From CAKZNE01 sp002695025 (GTDB lineage: Bacteria > Bacteroidota > Bacteroidia > Flavobacteriales > Schleiferiaceae): a stretch of 64,000 nt of DNA. The notes beneath the pieces were generated by a model, which made no database searches, had not been told where the DNA came from, and saw nothing but the letters and a program-made list of their open reading frames with translations. The translations under genes and the position numbers were made by a program. Of this stretch, positions 1-9,017 are shown one piece after another. How positions within the stretch are numbered: the stretch's first letter is position 1; every line of letters starts with the position of its first letter. The DNA is taken from assembly GCA_913043285.1 (NCBI GenBank), contig CAJWML010000019.1:15925-79924 (forward strand), given 5' to 3'.

Positions 1-1
1 G

Positions 2-487
2 GCTAAGCCATTTAAATTCATGTTAAGGGCGGAAAAACGGTCTCCCGCTTATCTTGAATATCTGGCAAAATCAAGTGAATATCAGACACAGAAGACACTA
101 AATTTTACTTTACCGGTGATTGCCACGAGTATTTTGGCCGGAACCGCCACCTATACTTATTTCAAGGCACAATCCCAATATGAAGATGCTAATAAAGCAT
201 TGAAGCTATACCGCAATGAGAACCGGCCCGATAAGCTTGATGAAGGATATACAGAATTTGACAATACAAGAGAGGCTTATCGCCAAAACATAATCAGCTT
301 TTACTCCCAGGTGGGAGCTCTGGCTATTAGCAGCTATTTTCTTTACCGCGGTATAAAATGGTTAAGACAAAATAAAGCTCCTCAGTATAAGGAAGAGAAA
401 AACCCCCTGGCTCTTACTTCCATGTCGGCATCACCAACTATAGGAAATACCAATGGGCTTGTACTAGGATTAACCTTTAGCTTTTAA
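2..487 (+). CDS. C-terminal part of an unknown membrane-associated protein (5' truncated by window edge)
   Basis: The frame is open to the first base of the window (residues AKPFKF precede the first ATG at 20), so this is most likely the 3' end of a longer gene rather than a complete 155-residue protein. Two hydrophobic segments are visible, about residues 28-48 and 95-112 counted from that ATG. They flank a charged, helical stretch with many Asn, Glu and Lys residues. The last ~15 residues are Gly/Leu/Phe-rich and end in Phe, like an outer-membrane or surface strand. A small lipoprotein gene follows after 4 bases, suggesting co-transcription. I do not recognise the family. Confidence 0.6.
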   Translation, partial: AKPFKFMLRAEKRSPAYLEYLAKSSEYQTQKTLNFTLPVIATSILAGTATYTYFKAQSQYEDANKALKLYRNENRPDKLDEGYTEFDNTREAYRQNIISFYSQVGALAISSYFLYRGIKWLRQNKAPQYKEEKNPLALTSMSASPTIGNTNGLVLGLTFSF

Positions 488-491
488 CAAT

Positions 492-974
492 ATGGCACGA
501 AGAATCACCAGCTTATTCATGGCAATACTTCTTGCCACTGGCTGTTTTAAGACCGACATATTTGATTACGATGAAAAGGAGAATTTCCTTACTTCGGATT
601 TTTACCAAAGTAAGTTAGATGATTTCGAATTGGTCATACAGGATATTCAACTGTTCGATCCCCAACCCTCTCCCTTTGGAGGCACCTCCTATGCCTACAG
701 CATCACCTATGGTATAGAGGAGGATTTTTATCAGGACCTCAGGCAAAACTGGGATGGAGAAATACTACTCAGCCGTACAGTAAATACTCAATTAAAACTC
801 TACCAGGAACACATAGTGGATGATAGTGCCCGCCTGTTTTTCACCGATACCATTGGCCGGAAAACTTTCCCTTTTACATCCACCATCAAAGTAGACCTTA
901 TTCTTAAAACTATTGCCAATAATGCTGTTATGGCGCGTGTGCCCAGCCAGGGTACCGTAGAAGCCAAACTTTAA
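492..974 (+). CDS. Small secreted lipoprotein, unknown function
   Basis: The 160-residue product starts with a basic n-region, a hydrophobic stretch and a lipobox-like LLATGC, predicting Cys18 as the lipidated residue. The mature part is acidic near the start (DYDEKENF) and then looks beta-rich without a motif I recognise. It begins 4 bases after the preceding frame and its stop lies 2 bases from the convergent end of polA, so there is no room for a separate terminator between the two. The lipoprotein call rests on the N-terminus only; the function is unknown. Confidence 0.7.
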   Translation: MARRITSLFMAILLATGCFKTDIFDYDEKENFLTSDFYQSKLDDFELVIQDIQLFDPQPSPFGGTSYAYSITYGIEEDFYQDLRQNWDGEILLSRTVNTQLKLYQEHIVDDSARLFFTDTIGRKTFPFTSTIKVDLILKTIANNAVMARVPSQGTVEAKL

Positions 975-976
975 AC

Positions 977-3769
977 TTAATGCGCTTCCAGCCAGTTGCC
1001 TCCCTGGCCAAAATCCACCAATAAAGGCACTTTGGTTTCCACCGCACTTTCCATAGCCTCTTTAATAAGGGGCTTTATTTTTTCCACTTCGGTTTTGGGT
1101 GCATCAAATACCAGTTCGTCATGCACCTGCAATACCATTTTGGACTCAAAGCCTTGTGCTTTCAATTCATCATGGATGCGTATCATGGCGATCTTGATAA
1201 TATCCGCAGCGCTTCCCTGGATAGGAGCATTTACAGCATTTCGTTCTGCATGGCCGCGCACCACTGCATTCCTTGAATTGATATCCTTAAGGTACCGCTT
1301 ACGGCCCATCATGGTTTCTACGTAACCATGTTTACGGGCAAACTCCTTTTGCGTTTCAATATATTCATGGATGCCAGGGTAGGTCTGAAAATAAGACTTG
1401 ATGATCTCCGCAGCTTCAGAACGCGACAAGGTGGTCTGCTGGCTCAGACCAAAGGCACTTACTCCATAAATAATACCGAAGTTCACTGTTTTGGCATTGC
1501 TCCGCTGTTCGCGAGTAACCTCTTCCAGAGAAACCCCAAAAACCTTGGCTGCCGTGGCAGCATGGATATCTTCACCTTTAATAAAGGCCTCCATCATACT
1601 TTCATCTTTGCTCAGCTCCGCTATAAGCCGCAATTCTATCTGCGAATAGTCAGCTGCAAGGATAAGGTGGTCATCGTTACGGGGAATGAATGCTTTACGT
1701 ACTTCACGGCCACGTTCGGTACGGATGGGAATATTCTGCAGGTTGGGATTATTGGAACTTAGCCTTCCCGTAGCCGCCACTGCCTGGTTAAAGGAGGTAT
1801 GGATCCGATTGGTAGTTGGACTAACCAATCCTGGCAAGGCATCCACGTAGGTGGACTTGAGTTTTACCGCCTGGCGGTAATCCAGTATGGTTTGTGCTAT
1901 CTCATGCTCTTTGGCCAGCTCCAGCAATACATCTTCAGAAGTGGAATACTGCCCGCTCTTGGTCTTTTTAGGTTTGGCCAGGAGCTTCATCTTATCAAAA
2001 AGTACTTCGCCCAGCTGCCGGGGTGAACCGATGTTAAAATCAGCCCCGCTCAACTCGTATATCTTTTTCTCATACAACGCAACATCCTGCTCCAGTTCTG
2101 AGGAAAGCCGGGCCAAAGCATCACAATCCAGGTTGATCCCTTCAGTTTCCATATCCGCCAGAACCGGCACCAGGGGTACTTCAATATCCCGGAATACCTT
2201 CATGGTTTCAGCTTCTTCCAGCCGGGGTTCAAATACCTGCTTCAGCTGAAAGGTGATATCCGCATCCTCACCCGCATATTCCTTTATTTTTTCGGGATCC
2301 ACATCCCGCATGGTGCCCTGGTTCTTTCCTTTTTTACCGATCAGGCTCTCAATGCTCACCGGGCGGTAATTGAGATACGTTTCGGCCAGTACATCCATAT
2401 TGTGACGCATATCCGGCTGTATGAGGTAATGCGCCAGCATGGTATCAAAGAAGGGTCCCTTTACCTCTACTCCATAATTCTTGAGAATGGAAATATCGTA
2501 TTTCAGGTTCTGGCCGATCTTTTCAATGTCTTCCCCTTCAAAAAAGGGCTGGAACTCTTTGGCAATAGCCTCTTCTTCTCCTGCCGGCACATTTACATAA
2601 TAGGCCACTCCCGGACTATAGCTGAACGCTATACCTACCAGGTCAGCATCCGAAACTTCAATGTCCGTGGTTTCAGTGTCAAAACACACGGATTTTTGCT
2701 CCAGCAATTTTTTGAGCAAAAGCCTGCGCTCCACCGGATGATGGATCAGTTGGTACCAATGATCATGGGTTTCTATGGTCATGAAACCGGCTGGGCTTTC
2801 CTCTTCTGGCGCTTCGCTTTCCATCGCCTGACCAAAAAGATCGGTCTGGCCGTTCTTTAAGGGAGCAGCCGCTGCGGGCTTTTCCATTTTCTCACCGGTT
2901 ACTCTCTTGAGGAGGGTGCGAAATTCCAGTTCGGAAAACACCTCGTTGATCTTCTCTTCATCCGGATCATTCTTCTCAAAAAGTTCAGCGTCAAATTCTA
3001 TGGGTGCATCGGTAAGTATACGGGCCAGTTTTTTGGACAATCGCCCCTGGGCTTCATTATCACGGATCTTTTCACCCAGTTTGCCTTTGATCTCATCGGC
3101 ATTTTCGAGCATCGTTTCCATATCCCCGTATTCGGCCAGCAGCTTTTGTGCGGTTTTAGGTCCTACACCCGGGAAACCAGGAATATTATCCACGGCATCG
3201 CCCATCATACCGAGGTAGTCCACCACCTGCTCCACGCGTTCAATGCCAAATTTCTTTTTTACCTCTTCTACACCCCATATCTCCGGTGGATTACCCATAC
3301 GTCCTGGGCGGTACATCTTCACATGCTCTGTTACCAGCTGTCCGAAATCCTTATCCGGGGTCATCATAAACACCTCAAACCCTTCCTTTTCCGCCTGGCA
3401 GGCCAGGGTTCCGATCACGTCATCCGCCTCGTAGCCATCCACTCCCAGGAAGGGAATGTTAAAGGCGTCCAGTATACGACTGATGTAGGGAATGGATATT
3501 TTAATGGCCTCCGGGGTTTCATCCCGGTTGGCTTTATACGCTTCAAATTCCAGGTGCCTCACGGTGGGTTTGTCCGTATCGTATACTACGGCAATATGGG
3601 AAGGCTGCTGTTTCTCCAACACTTCCAGCATGGTGGTGGTAAAACCGAATATAGCGGAGGTATCCAATCCTTTGGAAGTGACCCTTGGGTTACTGATAAA
3701 GGCAAAATAGGCCCTGTAGATCAGGGCATAGGCATCAAGAAGAAAAAGTTTCCTGGGGTTTTCAGACAT
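977..3769 (-). CDS. polA: DNA polymerase I
   Basis: This 930-residue protein has the three-part family A layout. The N-terminal 5'-nuclease spans about residues 1-300, with EADDVIGT and the helix-hairpin-helix GFPGVGPKTAQKLL. The 3'-5' exonuclease spans about 340-540 and the polymerase domain 540-930. Exonuclease motif I (FDTETT) and the later NLKYD and YAGEDAD motifs keep their acidic residues, so proofreading is probably active, unlike the decayed exonuclease of some homologues. Polymerase motif A (DYSQIELR, about 707), motif B (from about 756) and motif C (VHDE, about 883) are intact. It acts in Okazaki fragment processing and repair synthesis. The gene is a single cistron convergent with the small lipoprotein gene. 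Confidence 0.97.
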   Translation of the reverse strand: MSENPRKLFLLDAYALIYRAYFAFISNPRVTSKGLDTSAIFGFTTTMLEVLEKQQPSHIAVVYDTDKPTVRHLEFEAYKANRDETPEAIKISIPYISRILDAFNIPFLGVDGYEADDVIGTLACQAEKEGFEVFMMTPDKDFGQLVTEHVKMYRPGRMGNPPEIWGVEEVKKKFGIERVEQVVDYLGMMGDAVDNIPGFPGVGPKTAQKLLAEYGDMETMLENADEIKGKLGEKIRDNEAQGRLSKKLARILTDAPIEFDAELFEKNDPDEEKINEVFSELEFRTLLKRVTGEKMEKPAAAAPLKNGQTDLFGQAMESEAPEEESPAGFMTIETHDHWYQLIHHPVERRLLLKKLLEQKSVCFDTETTDIEVSDADLVGIAFSYSPGVAYYVNVPAGEEEAIAKEFQPFFEGEDIEKIGQNLKYDISILKNYGVEVKGPFFDTMLAHYLIQPDMRHNMDVLAETYLNYRPVSIESLIGKKGKNQGTMRDVDPEKIKEYAGEDADITFQLKQVFEPRLEEAETMKVFRDIEVPLVPVLADMETEGINLDCDALARLSSELEQDVALYEKKIYELSGADFNIGSPRQLGEVLFDKMKLLAKPKKTKSGQYSTSEDVLLELAKEHEIAQTILDYRQAVKLKSTYVDALPGLVSPTTNRIHTSFNQAVAATGRLSSNNPNLQNIPIRTERGREVRKAFIPRNDDHLILAADYSQIELRLIAELSKDESMMEAFIKGEDIHAATAAKVFGVSLEEVTREQRSNAKTVNFGIIYGVSAFGLSQQTTLSRSEAAEIIKSYFQTYPGIHEYIETQKEFARKHGYVETMMGRKRYLKDINSRNAVVRGHAERNAVNAPIQGSAADIIKIAMIRIHDELKAQGFESKMVLQVHDELVFDAPKTEVEKIKPLIKEAMESAVETKVPLLVDFGQGGNWLEAH

Positions 3770-3851
3770 TTGTACGAGATATTTCCGCTAAAATTAGCAT
3801 TATTATCAGAGGCTAAGCAATAATGTACCTTTCAATTCGGTTGCACCATCC

Positions 3852-5087
3852 ATGAACTTATCCATACTCATAAGGCTGCTCATCGTAACAGTCATTCTCC
3901 TGATCATTGACCTGTATGCCTATCAGGCTGTGCGTACAGCTTTCCGGGAAAGCGCCTGGGCACGGTGGGTCTACTGGGGGATTTCAGTGGGTGTACTGTT
4001 CTTTATTGCCTACGGCTTTTTCTCCTTCAGCCGCCAGGACGGACCGGGAGGGATGTTCCAGCTACTGGCGGGCACGGTGATCCTCTTCCTGATCCCCAAA
4101 CTTATACTCCTGGCTATTATGCTGGGGGAAGACGTTTGGAGGCTGCTGTCCGGCACTATGCGCAAGGTGGTCTACGGTAGCGAAACGGAATTCATAGTGG
4201 ACCGCAGGAAATTCATCAGCCAGACAGCCTTGGTACTGGCCGCCATTCCTTTTGCAGGGATACTCCACGGCATCTGGAAGGGAAAGTACAATTACAACGT
4301 CATCCGAAAAACGCTGGGCTTTAAAGATCTTCCACCCGAATTTGACGGGCTTACCATCACCCAAATATCGGACATTCACTCCGGGAGTTTTGACAATGCG
4401 GAGAAGATCAGCTACGGAATAGACCTTATTAATGCCCAGCAATCGGACCTTATTCTTTTTACCGGTGACCTCGTCAATAACAAGGCAGATGAAATGGACC
4501 CCTGGATAGATCACTTTGCACGCCTGGAAGCGCCAATGGGTAAATTCTCCATCCTGGGGAACCATGATTATGGCGACTACATTAACTGGCGCAGCAGTGA
4601 AGCGAAGGAGGAGAATATGCAAAAGCTATATCGAACGCATGAAAAACTGGGCTTTAAGCTACTCCGTAATGAACACGTAAAACTCCAGAAGGAAAACAAT
4701 TCCATTAATATTGTGGGGGTGGAAAACTGGGGTGATCACTTTGTGAAGCATGGCGACCTGGATAAAGCCACCCATGGAGTAGGCGAGCAGGATTTTAATA
4801 TTCTCATGTCACATGACCCTTCGCATTTTGATTCCGTGGTGAAGAAGTTCAACAAGTGGATGCACCTAACCTTGAGTGGACATACACACGGTATGCAATT
4901 CGGGATTGAAATACCCGGTCTCATCAAATGGAGCCCGGTAAAATACCGCTACCCAAAATGGGCCGGGCTTTATGAGGATCTGGGGCGTTACCTCTATGTA
5001 AACCGTGGCTTTGGCTTCCTGGCCTTCCCCGGAAGGGTGGGAATATGGCCCGAAATTACCGTATTAACGCTTAAGAGAAAAGTTTAA
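3852..5087 (+). CDS. Membrane-anchored metallophosphoesterase
   Basis: The 411-residue protein has three hydrophobic segments in the first ~95 residues, then a calcineurin-like phosphoesterase domain. All metal-site motifs are visible: SDIH, GDLV, GNHD, SHD and GHTHG, so a dinuclear metal centre is expected. Between the membrane part and the enzyme lies a twin-arginine-like stretch, RRKFISQTALVLA, followed by another hydrophobic run. This is reminiscent of YkuE-type enzymes, which carry a Tat-like leader. Probable substrates are phosphodiesters or lipid-linked phosphates; the sequence does not say which. It is divergent from polA, and its 3' end overlaps the convergent S41 protease gene by 4 bases. 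Confidence 0.88.
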   Translation: MNLSILIRLLIVTVILLIIDLYAYQAVRTAFRESAWARWVYWGISVGVLFFIAYGFFSFSRQDGPGGMFQLLAGTVILFLIPKLILLAIMLGEDVWRLLSGTMRKVVYGSETEFIVDRRKFISQTALVLAAIPFAGILHGIWKGKYNYNVIRKTLGFKDLPPEFDGLTITQISDIHSGSFDNAEKISYGIDLINAQQSDLILFTGDLVNNKADEMDPWIDHFARLEAPMGKFSILGNHDYGDYINWRSSEAKEENMQKLYRTHEKLGFKLLRNEHVKLQKENNSINIVGVENWGDHFVKHGDLDKATHGVGEQDFNILMSHDPSHFDSVVKKFNKWMHLTLSGHTHGMQFGIEIPGLIKWSPVKYRYPKWAGLYEDLGRYLYVNRGFGFLAFPGRVGIWPEITVLTLKRKV

Positions 5088-6082
5088 CGCAACAGGTTAA
5101 GGGCTCTTTGCAATATCTGATCAACCCCCTGGGCATTGGTAGTGGGATTGTTGTTGAGGGCAATATCGGGTGGAATACCCAGCTCTATGTTGTAACCATC
5201 CGGAGTAAAGGAGGCGGTAGCTGAAAAGCGGTAACGCCAACCGTTGGGAAGCTCCTGGTCAATGGGAATGCCTCCACCACCACCAGTCTGATCGCCCACT
5301 ATACGCACATTAGCATAGTTACTGAGTATAGCCACAAAGGTGTTGGTAGCGGAGTAACAACTGCGGTTGGTGAGTACCACTACCTCTCCTTCATAATGCC
5401 CGAAGGAGGAAGGACCGAAACTATAGGAAAGCCCATTGCCGAAGTCATCGAGGGCCGGCCCGGTTTTCTCAAAGGTGATCAGCGCGTTTTTCTTTTCGCT
5501 AATAAAGGTCTGGGCCAGCACAAAAGCATTGTTCAGGCTGCCGCCCCCATTGTCACGCACATCCACTATCACACCTTTGGTACCTTTAAAATAATCCAGC
5601 ATTGCCTTTAGGTTCTTCTCTGAAAAACCGCTGGAAAAGCTGCCGTAATACAGGTAGCCTATGGAATCGATAAGGGTGTATTTGAGGCCTCCGGCAATGC
5701 GATGATCCGGACCCAGGTAGTTGCGTTCCACCACATCGTAATTGAAATTTACCGGATAGCCCAGGTACCATTGCCAGTTGCGGCTGGTATTAAAAGGGGC
5801 CACCAGGTTAACATGACCATCCTCCAGATCGTACAACATACTATCCAAAATAGCGAATAGCTCTTCATCGGTGGTTTGGTCATCCACCATAGGGTCATAA
5901 TGAACGCGTACCGAATCCCAGTTAATATCCTTCAGGCCAAAAAAGGAGTACTTATCCCGCACGGTTTCCCACAGTATATCAAAATTGGATTGAGGATCAT
6001 TCTCCGGGTTTTTATCGATAAGTGCCTTTTCACAGGAAACTGTTAAAAGCAGGGCTAGTAGTATTAGAAGGATGTTTTTCAA
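5084..6082 (-). CDS. S41-family (C-terminal processing) peptidase, lipoprotein
   Basis: The 332-residue product has a signal peptide ending in a lipobox (LLLTVSC), then an N-terminal helical region and an S41 core. The core motifs VDVRDNGGG and NRSCYSATN are clear, the latter holding the expected nucleophilic Ser. In classical Ctp proteases a Lys sits in the following VGEKT-like loop; here the loop reads VGDQTGGGGG, so the usual general base is Gln. Such a variant suggests a different catalytic arrangement, as in other S41 subgroups. No PDZ domain is evident. The start is TTG, overlapping the TGA of the upstream gene by 4 bases (TTGA), which implies translational coupling. Confidence 0.85.
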   Translation of the reverse strand: MKNILLILLALLLTVSCEKALIDKNPENDPQSNFDILWETVRDKYSFFGLKDINWDSVRVHYDPMVDDQTTDEELFAILDSMLYDLEDGHVNLVAPFNTSRNWQWYLGYPVNFNYDVVERNYLGPDHRIAGGLKYTLIDSIGYLYYGSFSSGFSEKNLKAMLDYFKGTKGVIVDVRDNGGGSLNNAFVLAQTFISEKKNALITFEKTGPALDDFGNGLSYSFGPSSFGHYEGEVVVLTNRSCYSATNTFVAILSNYANVRIVGDQTGGGGGIPIDQELPNGWRYRFSATASFTPDGYNIELGIPPDIALNNNPTTNAQGVDQILQRALNLLR

Positions 6083-6846
6083 AACTTGAAGATGGTGCTT
6101 ACGGATAGTAAATGGGTGGCCGTCTGTATCTTATTAGAAATATCCAGCTGGGTATACTCCCATTGATACGTGAGCTTCAGCCAATTGCTCTGGCTGACTT
6201 GCCAATACAGATCGGTGCGGGAATCCAGGGCAAAATAATCTCCCCAAAAGGCAAGATCGCGGGCGGCAATCTCATCCGCAAAAAAGGGTTTTACGTAGCC
6301 CGGGCGCATGTAATAGCAGCCTATGGGTAGGCCCAGGCCATATTGCACGCCAAAGGTGTCTCCAAACCAGTTGAATTGCTTTTGGGCCGTAAGCTGCACT
6401 CCTGCTGCAAACATCCCGTTAAAATTAGCTTCACTATTGGAGTAAAGGCGTACCTCCCGGTAATCCCATACATTATGGGAAAGGATACCCGCCAATAAGG
6501 CCCATTGCTGAACTTCACCCAGCTTATAGGACAAGCTATAATGGGCACGTCCTGCAAAAAGGGTGGTCCGGTTGGGATTGTTCTCCGGGTTGACATCCGG
6601 ATACTGGAAACCTCCGAAGCCACTAATATCGAGCTGGCTTAGCCATTTTTCATCCTGGAAATAATAACCGGACTGTATAAGCCCCAGATTACCGGAATAA
6701 CTTACCGGTGACAGGGCTGCATCCTTTACCGTTTGAAAAGCATAACCCAAACCAAAGGGCATATAATCCCCCTCCAGGAATTGCGCCTGGCTTGCCCCGG
6801 TGAAAAGCAAGCCCAATAGTACCATAATCCTTATTCGTTTGACCAT
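6079..6846 (-). CDS. Outer-membrane beta-barrel-like protein, unknown function
   Basis: The 255 residues begin with a signal peptide (cleavage after about ASQAQ). Alternating hydrophobic and aromatic strands rich in Tyr, Trp and Gly follow, and the C-terminus ends in FKF, as in outer-membrane barrels. The gene sits between the aspartyl protease gene (16-base overlap) and the S41 peptidase gene (4-base overlap), so it is part of one translationally coupled run. A role as the surface or barrel partner of the two proteases is plausible but only inferred from context. I do not recognise a named family. Confidence 0.7.
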   Translation of the reverse strand: MVKRIRIMVLLGLLFTGASQAQFLEGDYMPFGLGYAFQTVKDAALSPVSYSGNLGLIQSGYYFQDEKWLSQLDISGFGGFQYPDVNPENNPNRTTLFAGRAHYSLSYKLGEVQQWALLAGILSHNVWDYREVRLYSNSEANFNGMFAAGVQLTAQKQFNWFGDTFGVQYGLGLPIGCYYMRPGYVKPFFADEIAARDLAFWGDYFALDSRTDLYWQVSQSNWLKLTYQWEYTQLDISNKIQTATHLLSVSTIFKF

Positions 6847-8042
6847 AAGTACTCCTTGCCTACAATAATCTCATTTTGAGGGTCATTTTCCATAACCAGG
6901 GTAAATTCTTGGGGCCTGTTCTCTTTATCCAGCAACCATTCCACAAACTCACAAAATCCACCGAAATCTGCTGGCTGCTTGCCATTCAAGCTCTTTACGC
7001 GGTCTCCATAACGCACTCCTCTTTGCCAGAGGGCGGCATCCTCCGTAATGGAACTTATATAAAAACCACTGCTATCCATCAGCACCGCAAAACCTCCCTC
7101 TTTAAGATGACCGTAGGTGGGAATGCTGTCATAAGGTAAAAAACCGACCCGACTATTGGAGTAATCCAGGTTTAAGATGGATTGCTCCAATACTTTAGTA
7201 CCAATCTTGGAACCGGATTTTTTTTCAATGTCCACAACCGTTTCATAGAGGGTATAACCACCAATGGATAGGCTATCGATCTTCACGTTAATGGTAGTAT
7301 CCAGTTTTGAACCGAAAAGGCCCTCGGAAGAACCATCAATATCCCGGGTATATGGGTATTTTTTCCAGTTCCAGTCTTCCGCCATTTCACGGCTAAGGTC
7401 CAGGCTCCCCCCGGAGCCCAGGTCTAGCAAACAATGTGCGATCTCCAGGCTATCCGCTTTCAGACTTATAAAGGGTCTTCCTTCCGGGGATTGCATTTCC
7501 ACGTAGTGCATTCCGTCTATATGTAGTGAACTATCACTCACCACCAGTTGATGATTTTTGTAGTCTACTCGCCAGTTGGCATGACGGATCAGGTTGTTAC
7601 CGATAATACCGGCCGGGCTTACACAGGATATAACGGAATTCTCTGACCAATCTACCACTACAGCAGCAATATCTATGAATTGCACCCCCGCAATGTCAAT
7701 GGTATCTATTAAGCTTACAATAAGCTCCTGGTTGTGGCCCTTCGAGTCATGGATCATTACATCAGCTTCTTCCTCCAGGCCCAACTCACCAGCCAGCTCT
7801 TTGGAAATAACCGAAACGGCTGCCCCGGTATCAAAAATGAAGTTGTAGGTCCTGCCTCCTATCTCAACCGGGATCAGGATTACGGGGCGGTTCTTAAGGA
7901 AACTCATTTCCTTGTAAAAGTCCTTGGTCACAATGTCTGATTTCTCACGGACCTTGTAGTAATCAAGGCTATTGAATATTCCACAGGCTGTAGTCAGGGC
8001 AAAAAGCAGGATCAGGCTAAGGGTTGATCTCATTGCGATCAT
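6831..8042 (-). CDS. Retropepsin-like aspartyl protease with C-terminal PDZ domain
   Basis: The 403-residue protein begins with a signal peptide that ends near a Cys (FALTTACG), so it may be a lipoprotein. It carries two aspartyl-protease-like halves. The first has a canonical FIFDTGAAVSVIS around residue 70. The second has LLDLGSGGSLDLS around residue 207, where DLG replaces DTG or DSG. A PDZ-like segment (GDRVKSLNG) lies near residues 325-385. This architecture is common among periplasmic or surface proteins of Bacteroidota. Its 5' end overlaps the DUF2141 gene by 4 bases (ATGA) and its 3' end overlaps the barrel-like gene by 16. Confidence 0.85.
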   Translation of the reverse strand: MIAMRSTLSLILLFALTTACGIFNSLDYYKVREKSDIVTKDFYKEMSFLKNRPVILIPVEIGGRTYNFIFDTGAAVSVISKELAGELGLEEEADVMIHDSKGHNQELIVSLIDTIDIAGVQFIDIAAVVVDWSENSVISCVSPAGIIGNNLIRHANWRVDYKNHQLVVSDSSLHIDGMHYVEMQSPEGRPFISLKADSLEIAHCLLDLGSGGSLDLSREMAEDWNWKKYPYTRDIDGSSEGLFGSKLDTTINVKIDSLSIGGYTLYETVVDIEKKSGSKIGTKVLEQSILNLDYSNSRVGFLPYDSIPTYGHLKEGGFAVLMDSSGFYISSITEDAALWQRGVRYGDRVKSLNGKQPADFGGFCEFVEWLLDKENRPQEFTLVMENDPQNEIIVGKEYLWSNE

Positions 8043-8431
8043 TTGAGTGTAATTGAAAGGGATTTGTCCGATCTCACTTCTACCAGCTGATCTTTAAGAT
8101 CCGGAGGGCCAAAGGTTCCCCGGGCGTTATTGCTGAAGCCATATTTCTCTTTAGGGATACCCATCCAGTTGGTGTCCAGCTCCTTATTATCATTGACATC
8201 ATGAAAAGCGGATATGGCATATTGGCCTTCTTTCAGCTTGAGGCTAAAGGTAGCCTTACCCCCACTAACCGGGATTTCCTGACCGGCCACCTGCTCGTTT
8301 TTTTCATTGACCACTTTTACCAGAACATGGCCCTCATCCGAAGACATTCCGGTAAACTGAACGGTTAAAAGATGTTGGGCTGATATACCTGATGCCATGG
8401 CCAGAAACAATGCAATGAGCACTTTCTTCAA
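8039..8431 (-). CDS. DUF2141 family secreted protein
   Basis: The 130 residues comprise a signal peptide (to about SAQ) and a single DUF2141 domain. Hallmarks are AFHDVNDNKELDTNWMG and the downstream GIPKEKYGFSNNARG, which define the family. The biochemical role of DUF2141 proteins is not established; they are periplasmic or secreted beta-sandwich proteins, often found near proteases or barrels. It is the first gene of the coupled run that continues with the aspartyl protease, the outer-membrane protein and the S41 peptidase. Confidence 0.87.
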   Translation of the reverse strand: MKKVLIALFLAMASGISAQHLLTVQFTGMSSDEGHVLVKVVNEKNEQVAGQEIPVSGGKATFSLKLKEGQYAISAFHDVNDNKELDTNWMGIPKEKYGFSNNARGTFGPPDLKDQLVEVRSDKSLSITLK

Positions 8432-8485
8432 AACAAAACAATTAAAACGGAAAAATACGGAGAAAAAGGAGAATGTAAAGAGACA

Positions 8486-8911
8486 CTAGCGGATAAGCAC
8501 CACGGAGCCCTGCTTGTTTACCAGCTGCACCTCGTAATTCTTGGCAGGATCTACCAACTTGGCAAAGACCCTCCACATATAAACACCTTCCTTGAGTTCA
8601 CGACCTTCGGACTTGCCATCCCAGGCACGCGAAGGATCTGCCTCTTCAGTTTCAAACACCAGGCGTCCCCAGCGATCAAATACCTTCATGGAGAACTCTG
8701 CCATAATACAATCTCCGTTGTATTTAATGACAAATTGATCATTGGTATTATCGCCATTGGGTGTAAAGGCATTGGGGACAAACAACTGGCAGGTGTTCAC
8801 CGAATTCAAACCAGAATTCTGCGAATTACCACCACCCTTCTGGGCCATAGCTTCGATACCGCAAAGCGCAAAACACGCTGTGAAAAATATGGTAAGTACT
8901 AGTTGTTTCAT
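8486..8911 (-). CDS. Minimal T9SS type B (gliding-motility-associated C-terminal) domain protein
   Basis: The 141-residue protein has a signal peptide (about residues 1-23) and a short Gly/Asn/Ser linker. Everything else is one gliding-motility-associated C-terminal (CHU_C) domain. The motif FVPNAFTPNGDNTND and the later FDRWGRLVFET and WDGK motifs are diagnostic. These domains normally sit at the end of very large adhesins and direct T9SS export, so a protein made of the sorting domain alone is unusual. A perfect TATATTTG element lies 14 bases upstream of the ATG, so the gene probably has its own promoter. Confidence 0.88.
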   Translation of the reverse strand: MKQLVLTIFFTACFALCGIEAMAQKGGGNSQNSGLNSVNTCQLFVPNAFTPNGDNTNDQFVIKYNGDCIMAEFSMKVFDRWGRLVFETEEADPSRAWDGKSEGRELKEGVYMWRVFAKLVDPAKNYEVQLVNKQGSVVLIR

Positions 8912-8924
8912 TATACCGTAAAGA

Positions 8925-8932
8925 CAAATATA
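8925..8932 (-). promoter_or_regulatory. TAnnTTTG -7 promoter element for the type B domain gene
   Basis: TATATTTG on the minus strand, 14 bases upstream of the start codon, is an exact match to the Bacteroidota -7 consensus. I see no clear TTTG-type -33 element at the expected spacing. Confidence 0.5.
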
Positions 8933-9017
8933 AATAAATCCCCTTCACTTCCGGGCTGTAACAGGAAGAGATGGCCCCATCACTTATTCTGTGCTATCTA
9001 AGACCGAATTAACGGTA

